Source: an uncultured Rhodanobacteraceae bacterium (GTDB lineage: Bacteria; Pseudomonadota; Gammaproteobacteria; Xanthomonadales; SZUA-5). From it: a stretch of DNA of 10,220 nucleotides. Below the pieces are notes generated by a model. The model did not search any database, was not told where the DNA came from, and was given only the letters and a program-made list of their open reading frames with translations. Location: the NCBI GenBank assembly GCA_937928755.1, contig CALEZI010000158.1:1-10220 (forward strand), read 5' to 3'. Within the stretch, counting starts at the first letter, position 1, and the number at the start of each line of letters is the position of its first letter. The position numbers and the translations under genes are program-made. Of the stretch, positions 5,157 to 10,220 are shown piece by piece.

Positions 5157-6077
5157 TTACTGCGCCGCCGGCTTGACGAACTTCAACGTCATCCGGTCGG
5201 ACTCGCCGATCGCCGCGTACTTGATCTGGTCGGTCTCCGGCACGTCCTTCATGTTCAGGCTCGGCGGCAGCGTCCACACGCCATTCGGGTGATCCTTGGT
5301 GTCGGCCGGGTTGGCGTTGATCTCGCTCTGCTCGGCCAGCGTGAAACCGGCCTTGGTCGCCATCTCGATGACCAGAGCTTCCGGGAAATAACCGGTCTTG
5401 GCGAGTTCCTTGATGTCGCGCGTGTCGTCGGCCTTGGCGCGATGTTCGACCACGCCGAGCACGCCGCCGGGCTTGAGCACCTTGAAGAAGCCTTCGAACA
5501 TGCCTTGCGCGGCGTCCTGGCCGACCCAGTTGTGCACGTTGCGGAAGGTCACGACAAGGTCAGCCGAGCCATCGGCACCGAAGCTGGGCGTCGCCATGTT
5601 GAACTCGACCAGTTGGGCTTCGCCATACAGTTCCGGGTTGGCGGCAAGCTTGTCGCGCAGCGCCTGGTTGCCCTTGGTGTAATAGGCCTTGGCGCCTTCG
5701 GAGGCCGCGCTTGCCGGATCGATGATGGCGCCAATGAAGGTACCGTCGCCCTTCAGCGTCGGCGCCAGGATCTCGGTGTACCAGCCGCCGCCCGGGGTGA
5801 TCTCGATGACCGTCTGGCCCGCTGCCAAGCCGAAGAAACCAAGAGTTTCCTTCGGGTGACGAAACACATCGCGCCCTTTGTTGGCCTCGCTGCGATGCTC
5901 GCCGGCAATGACCGCATCGAGCTTGGCGGCAAACGCTTCAGCTGGCGTCGGCGCCGGTGCCGGCGCGGGTTCGGCAACCGGTGCCGGGCTCGGCTCGGCA
6001 GTCTGCTTCGGTGCTTCGGTCGGCTGGCACGCAGCCAGTGTCAGCATCAGGGTAGAGACGAGCACGGTCTTGCGCAT
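5157..6077 (-). CDS. Lipoprotein-type class I SAM-dependent methyltransferase
   Basis: Predicted 306-residue protein. Residues 1-17 form a lipoprotein signal peptide (M-R-K-T, then a hydrophobic stretch, lipobox L14-A-A-C17). Gln at +2 predicts outer-membrane rather than inner-membrane retention. A Pro/Ala/Glu-rich linker (about 18-46) leads to a Rossmann methyltransferase domain. The SAM-binding motif I is V90-I-E-I-T-P-G-G-G-W; the D173-L-V-V-T-F-R-N-V-H-N-W segment and L201-K-P-G-G-V-L-G-V-V-E-H are post-I motifs. It resembles the predicted methyltransferases of COG4798 as I remember them; substrate unknown. An exported SAM enzyme is puzzling because SAM is cytoplasmic. The ATG at 6077 follows AGGAAG at good spacing. 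It is monocistronic: divergent from the protease gene and ended by its own terminator. Identification as a methyltransferase fold is firm; the role is open. Confidence 0.88.
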   Translation of the reverse strand: MRKTVLVSTLMLTLAACQPTEAPKQTAEPSPAPVAEPAPAPAPTPAEAFAAKLDAVIAGEHRSEANKGRDVFRHPKETLGFFGLAAGQTVIEITPGGGWYTEILAPTLKGDGTFIGAIIDPASAASEGAKAYYTKGNQALRDKLAANPELYGEAQLVEFNMATPSFGADGSADLVVTFRNVHNWVGQDAAQGMFEGFFKVLKPGGVLGVVEHRAKADDTRDIKELAKTGYFPEALVIEMATKAGFTLAEQSEINANPADTKDHPNGVWTLPPSLNMKDVPETDQIKYAAIGESDRMTLKFVKPAAQ

Positions 6078-6107
6078 GGGAGCTTCCTGCAGCAGTAGGG
6101 GTAGCGC

Positions 6108-6116
6108 GTTCTAGCA
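6108..6116 (-). promoter_or_regulatory. possible extended -10 for the methyltransferase gene
   Basis: On the - strand, TGCTAGAAC gives TG-N-TAGAAC, an extended -10-like element about 30 nt upstream of the start codon. No -35 is evident. Apart from this, the ribosome site before 6077 and the TACAAT of the protease gene, I see nothing definite in the 255-bp divergent region 6078-6332. Confidence 0.3.
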
Positions 6117-6290
6117 CAGCTTGCGTCGCGACGGGCTGAAGTGGACCACATGCGCGGAGTTTGCCCGGTCAGTGTGCTGCAGGACATTGATGCCGGATGG
6201 CCGATCTGCTCGAACCAGCCGGCGTCCGGCCGTTGCGCGCGCCCTTCCGACAGGCGGCGGAAATCGCTGCGCCCTTCTCCTCACAAACTC

Positions 6291-6298
6291 TCTACAAT
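6291..6298 (+). promoter_or_regulatory. -10 box for the secreted protease gene
   Basis: TCTACAAT, with TACAAT at 6293-6298, lies 34 nt before the start codon and repeats the octamer found before the diguanylate cyclase gene. No convincing -35 is present. A small inverted repeat CCGTT/AACGG (6304-6308, 6314-6318) would fall in the leader. Transcription near 6305 rules out the longer reading frame that begins at 6141. Confidence 0.45.
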
Positions 6299-6332
6299 CC
6301 GCGCCGTTATCGAAACGGTCGGGGTAGGGGAA

Positions 6333-9300
6333 ATGAATCGGATGTTTCTGCAAGCGCTGCTGCTTGCACTCGGTTGTGGTTGCTTGAGCAGTGCCTTCGC
6401 GGCGCCCACTGATCTGACGACGCGCACGCGTGGCGCCACGCCGGCGCCAGAGGCCTACGCGCAGGCGCAGGATCCCCGATTGCTGGTGCTCGCCGCGGGC
6501 ATCTTCGATCCGACCGTTGAGCGTCTGCAGCATCCGATGGCGTCGATCCGCGCGCCGGGCGTCGGCCGATATGCCATCGTGCAGTTCGCCACCGATGCAG
6601 CGGTGGACGCTGCCTGGTTGTCGGCGCAGGGTGCGCGCATCGTCGGCTATGTGCCGAACAATGCCTATCTGATCGAAGCCGGTGCCGAGACGCGTGCGCT
6701 GCTGGCTGCCGACGCGCGCATTCGCCATGTCGGTGCGTGGCGCGAGGACTACAAGATCGCCGATGGCATCGACGCTGGCGATGGCGAACAGGTGTCGCTC
6801 AGCATTGTTTTGTTCCGCGGCGAGAAGCCCGATTCGCTGCTGTCGACGGTGGCGGCGGTGACCGGCGATGCGTTGCCGAGCGTGCTCGATCAGGGGGCGT
6901 TCCCGACCTTGCGCATCGCCCTGCCGCGTGCACGTCTGACCAGCGCGGTGGCGGCGCTGGCGGCGCTCGACGAAGTGCAGTGGATCGAACGCTTCGAGTA
7001 TCCGAGGCTGCACAATGCCAATGCCGTGTGGCCGATCCAGGCCAACCAGGCAGCCGGCGCCAATCCGATCGACAATGCGCCGATCTGGGCGCAGGACATC
7101 ATCGGCAGCGGCCAGATCGTCGCCGTGGCCGACTCGGGGCTGGATCGCAACGAGGGCTGGTTCAACCGTTACGACAACGGCGGCGGTCTCAACAACGAAA
7201 TCACCGACGCCTCCAGCCCGACGCCGCCGGCGATCGGGCCGGTGTTCGCCAATCGCAAGGTCTACGGCTATTTCGTGCAGCCCGGTGCCACCGCCTACGA
7301 CAACAACGCGACCTGCCCGGGCGGGGCGTCGACCAGCTTCCACGGCACGCATACCACCGGCACCGTCGCCGGCGATTCCGGCACCGCATCCACGCCGACC
7401 ACACCCAACTACAACACCGGCGACGGCATGGCGCCGAACGCGCAGATCCTGTTCCAGGACCTCGGCAACGACATCAATGGCTGCCTTTCCGGCGTCGGCG
7501 GCCTGCCGATGTGGCAGCAGGCGCGTGCCGCCGGTGCCTATATTTCCAGCAACAGCTATGGCTCGAACTTCAGCGGCGCCTATACCTCAAGCGATGCCGA
7601 TGTCGACCAGGCGCTGTGGCTCAACGACGACATGCTGATCGCTTTCTCCGCGGGCAATGACGGCGCCGGCGCCAGCACCATCGGCCACCCCGCGCATTCC
7701 AAGCATGCGCTGACCGTGGGCGCGCTGGGTTCCGGCAACTCGACCACCGTCGCCAGCTTCAGTTCGCGTGGCCCGACCAGCGACGGTCGGCGCAAGCCGG
7801 ACATCATGGCGCCAGGGACGCTGGTCTCCGCGCGCGGCAATACCGAGAACAGCAACCCGCCGGCCAACCCGGACCAGGCGACCACCAGCACCTTGTCCGG
7901 TACCTCGATGTCGACGCCGGCGGTGGCCGGTGGCGCTGCCCTGCTGCGCCAGTACTTCACCGACGGCTTCTACCCGACCGGGGTCAAGACCGCAGCCAAC
8001 GCGCGCAAGCCGCTCGGTGCCGAAATGAAGGCGCTGCTGACCAACGGCACCGCGTTCATCAACACCACACCAGGCAATGCCTATGGCTGGGGCCGCATCT
8101 GGCTCGACAACAACCTGTATTTCCAGGGAGCGGCGGGCGAAAACCGCGATCTGCGGACCTTTGCGCGGCAGCAGGCGACCGGTCTCAGCACCGGCGAGCA
8201 GCACGAATATCAGGTGCAGGTCGACGCCGGTCAGGAGTTCCGCGCCACCTTGGCCTGGTATGACCCACCGGGTTCACCCGGCGCTGCTGGCACCGCACTG
8301 GTCAACAATCTCGACCTCGAAGTGGTGCAGGGCGCCAACACCTACCGCGGCAATGTCATCACCGGCACCGGCGCCGCCGCCAATTCGACCACCGGCGGCA
8401 GCGCCGACACGCTGAACCCGCTGGAGCAGGTGCGCCTGACCGCGCCGACCGCCGGGGTCTACACCATCCGCGTCAAAGGCACCGCGGTTCCCGGCGATGG
8501 CCAGCCCTACTCCAACCGTCAGGGTTATGGCCTGGCGGTGTCGACCGCGCAGTGCGCCACGGCGGTGACCGCCGCACCGGGCGCAATCAATGCCGTCAAC
8601 GCCGGTGGCGCCGTGGATGTCAGCGCTTCGCTCGCGGCCGGCGCTACCGGTTATCAGTTGTACCGCGCCACCGGAACTTGCGCCGGTGCGCCTGCCAGCG
8701 ACTTCCAACTGGTCGGCCATGGCGTCAGCAATACCTTGACCGATGCGCTGACCCAGGGCGGCTACACCTACGCCTACAAGATGCGCGGCGTCGATGCCTG
8801 CGGCGAGGGTCCGATCAGCGCGTGCGCGGAAGTGACGTCGAATGCGGTCTGTACGCTGTTTCCGAGTTTCGACCAGGCCTCGGTCACCGCCTCGCGGGTG
8901 ACGCCGACCGGCTGCGATGTACGCGTGCAGTGGGCCGCCGCCAGCAGCAACTGCCCGGCCACCAGCGGCATGCGTTACAACGTCTATCGCTCCACCGACC
9001 CGCTGTTCACGCCGGCCGCGGGCAACCGTCTGGCTACCGCAGTGAGCGGCACCGAGTTCATCGACAGCACGGCGATGTCGCTGACCACCTATTACTATGT
9101 GGTGCGCGCCGAGGACAACACCAGCGGCAATCCGGGCCCCTCAGGCGGCAACGAGTCGCTCGGCAGCCTGCGCCTGAAATACACGCCGTCGGCACTGGCG
9201 CAGGTACCCGGCACTTTCAGCGATGGTGCCGATTCGCCGTCCTTCCTCGAACTTGTCGCGCCATGGTCGATCAGCAACAACTTTGCGTCGGCCGGAACCT

Positions 9301-9788
9301 TCAGCTATCGCAATGCGCCGGATGGCGCGACCAACTACTCGGCCGACACCTGCGCCGCGTTGACCTCGCCGGTGTTCAACCTGCCGGCCGGCAGCTCGGT
9401 GTTGACCTTCAAGGCGCGATACAACATCGAGCAGAACTGGGATGGTGTGGTGCTGGAGGCGGCCGTTGACGGCGGCGCGTTTGCGCCGGTGACACCGGAT
9501 GGCGGTTATCCGTCGAACTTCTCGCAGACCGGCAACCCGCCGATCAACGCCTGCGGTTACCCGGCATCGCAAGGCGCCTTCTCCGGCAGCACCGGCGGCA
9601 ACTTCCAGACCTTCACCCGCACCTTCACCGGCGCGGCGACGCGCACGGTGCAACTGCGCTGGCGCTTCTCGTCCGATCCGGGCGCCGAGGAGCCCGGTTT
9701 CTATCTCGACGAAGTGCAGTTCACCAATGCCAGCACGCCGGGCATGTGCCTGGATGCCGACAGCGTGTTCCGCAACGGCTTCGAATAG
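6333..9788 (+). CDS. Secreted subtilisin-like (S8) serine protease, KP-43-like, with C-terminal FN3 and jelly-roll domains
   Basis: Predicted 1151-residue exported endopeptidase. A signal peptide (1-23, cleavage after A-F-A) precedes an N-terminal pro-region (about 24-235). The S8 catalytic domain has D267 (A-D-S-G-L-D), H337 (F-H-G-T-H), oxyanion N442 (S-A-G-N-D-G) and S525 (G-T-S-M-S-T-P), so the triad is intact. A beta-barrel follows (about 620-738, with L-A-W-Y-D-P-P-G and L-V-N-N-L-D-L-E-V), the arrangement known from Bacillus KP-43 proteases. Then come two Cys-containing fibronectin III-like domains (about 740-835 and 839-955) and a jelly-roll-like domain (about 957-1140) ending Y-L-D-E-V-Q-F. 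The last residues are V-F-R-N-G-F-E. These C-terminal additions make it much longer than KP-43 (about 640 residues). The ATG at 6333 follows GGGGTAGGGG and starts the signal peptide; ATG 6342 is an alternative. Probably degrades external protein. Confidence 0.93.
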   Translation: MNRMFLQALLLALGCGCLSSAFAAPTDLTTRTRGATPAPEAYAQAQDPRLLVLAAGIFDPTVERLQHPMASIRAPGVGRYAIVQFATDAAVDAAWLSAQGARIVGYVPNNAYLIEAGAETRALLAADARIRHVGAWREDYKIADGIDAGDGEQVSLSIVLFRGEKPDSLLSTVAAVTGDALPSVLDQGAFPTLRIALPRARLTSAVAALAALDEVQWIERFEYPRLHNANAVWPIQANQAAGANPIDNAPIWAQDIIGSGQIVAVADSGLDRNEGWFNRYDNGGGLNNEITDASSPTPPAIGPVFANRKVYGYFVQPGATAYDNNATCPGGASTSFHGTHTTGTVAGDSGTASTPTTPNYNTGDGMAPNAQILFQDLGNDINGCLSGVGGLPMWQQARAAGAYISSNSYGSNFSGAYTSSDADVDQALWLNDDMLIAFSAGNDGAGASTIGHPAHSKHALTVGALGSGNSTTVASFSSRGPTSDGRRKPDIMAPGTLVSARGNTENSNPPANPDQATTSTLSGTSMSTPAVAGGAALLRQYFTDGFYPTGVKTAANARKPLGAEMKALLTNGTAFINTTPGNAYGWGRIWLDNNLYFQGAAGENRDLRTFARQQATGLSTGEQHEYQVQVDAGQEFRATLAWYDPPGSPGAAGTALVNNLDLEVVQGANTYRGNVITGTGAAANSTTGGSADTLNPLEQVRLTAPTAGVYTIRVKGTAVPGDGQPYSNRQGYGLAVSTAQCATAVTAAPGAINAVNAGGAVDVSASLAAGATGYQLYRATGTCAGAPASDFQLVGHGVSNTLTDALTQGGYTYAYKMRGVDACGEGPISACAEVTSNAVCTLFPSFDQASVTASRVTPTGCDVRVQWAAASSNCPATSGMRYNVYRSTDPLFTPAAGNRLATAVSGTEFIDSTAMSLTTYYYVVRAEDNTSGNPGPSGGNESLGSLRLKYTPSALAQVPGTFSDGADSPSFLELVAPWSISNNFASAGTFSYRNAPDGATNYSADTCAALTSPVFNLPAGSSVLTFKARYNIEQNWDGVVLEAAVDGGAFAPVTPDGGYPSNFSQTGNPPINACGYPASQGAFSGSTGGNFQTFTRTFTGAATRTVQLRWRFSSDPGAEEPGFYLDEVQFTNASTPGMCLDADSVFRNGFE

Positions 9789-9790
9789 CC

Positions 9791-10220
9791 CTGCGGCACC
9801 CATGGCGCAAGCTCACCAGGACACATTGCTCACCGGGCGATGTGTCCTGCGCCATGCGTGAGCGACCTCGGGTCGCGAGTCTTGCTTCTGGATTCTGTGG
9901 GTCCAGACTTGTCTGGATGCTTCCCGGTTCAGGCGGAGCGAAAGCGTCCAGACAAGTCTGGACCCACAAAGGCAACGGCATGGGCTGCGGCACCCATGGC
10001 GCAAGCTCACCAGGACACATTGCTCAACGGGCGATGTGTCCTGCGCCATGCGTGAGCGACCTCGGGTCGCGAGTTTTGCTCCTGGATTCTGTGGGTCCAG
10101 ACTTGTCTGGATGCTTCCCGGTTCAGGCGGAGCGAAAGCGTCCAGACAAGTCTGGACCCACAAAGGCAACGGCATGGGCTGCGGCACCCATGGCGCAAGC
10201 TCACCAGGACACATTGCTCA
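9791..10220 (+). repeat. 194-bp tandem array containing family B inverted pairs (continues past the window)
   Basis: Units begin at 9791, 9985 and 10179. The first two are full length (194 bp) and differ at about three positions; the third is cut by the window edge after 42 bp. Each unit has three foldable parts. First is a long stem from CATGGCGCA/TGCGCCATG (9801-9809, 9848-9856) and AGGACACAT/ATGTGTCCT (9818-9826, 9840-9848). Second is the hairpin GCGACC-TCG-GGTCGC (9862-9876). Third is a 27-bp inverted repeat with one mismatch (9896-9922, 9942-9968) made of two family B palindromes. Palindromes are at 9901-9918, 9946-9963, 10095-10112 and 10140-10157, all with a GTGG head. The array starts 3 nt after the protease stop codon. 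Confidence 0.95.

Noticed and set aside
6141..6332. N-terminal extension of the protease to 6141
   Set aside because: It would bury the signal peptide 64 residues inside the protein. A good signal peptide begins at 6333, after purine-rich sequence and a -10 box.
6111..7352. 413-codon open frame on the - strand within the protease gene
   Set aside because: Arg-rich low-complexity translation antisense to a gene with an intact catalytic triad; no family motifs.
9813..10214. Open frames across the 194-bp array on the - strand
   Set aside because: The period of 194 is not a multiple of three, so each unit is read in a different frame, and the sequence is explained by hairpins.

Overview
This is a GC-rich chromosomal segment of a gammaproteobacterium, most likely of the Lysobacterales/Xanthomonadales and plausibly the Rhodanobacteraceae (Dokdonella-like). 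I infer this from the comF / bioB-bioF neighbourhood, the '-FRNGFE' end of a very large secreted protease, the Pro/Ala-rich lipoprotein methyltransferase, and the abundance of short palindromic intergenic repeats. No marker gene is present, so the family-level placement is an inference.

Layout, left to right: (1) a pair of hairpin repeats (38-120); (2) an FHA-GGDEF diguanylate cyclase on + (190-1083); (3) a cluster of five 18-bp palindromes where it converges with bioF (1085-1295); (4) bioF on - (1296-2483); (5) a 338-bp gap holding a 120-bp segment with perfect 24-bp inverted ends; (6) bioB on - (2822-3799); (7) a divergent region with a bioB promoter, four more palindromes and a tandem duplication of the comF start region; (8) comF on + (4129-4851); (9) a second hairpin cluster (4870-5092) and an intrinsic terminator; (10) a lipoprotein-type SAM methyltransferase on - (5157-6077); (11) a 1151-residue subtilisin-like secreted protease on + (6333-9788); (12) a 194-bp tandem array that continues past the right edge (9791-10220).

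The protein genes are mostly recognisable. BioB and BioF supply the last and an early step of biotin synthesis. ComF is a phosphoribosyltransferase-fold protein linked to DNA uptake. The cyclase makes c-di-GMP and may respond to phosphoprotein binding through its FHA domain. The protease and the methyltransferase act outside the cytoplasm.

The most unusual content is intergenic. Two unrelated hairpin families occur here: family A, a 31-nt stem-loop with a fixed mismatch (6 copies), and family B, an 18-bp palindrome (13 copies). Nearly all copies of both carry a 5' GTAG/GTGG-like tetranucleotide and sit in inverted pairs. This is the architecture of REP/BIME elements mobilised by RAYT (REP-associated tyrosine) transposases. 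No RAYT gene lies in the window. Paired changes in the family A inner stem show that the fold, not the sequence, is being kept.
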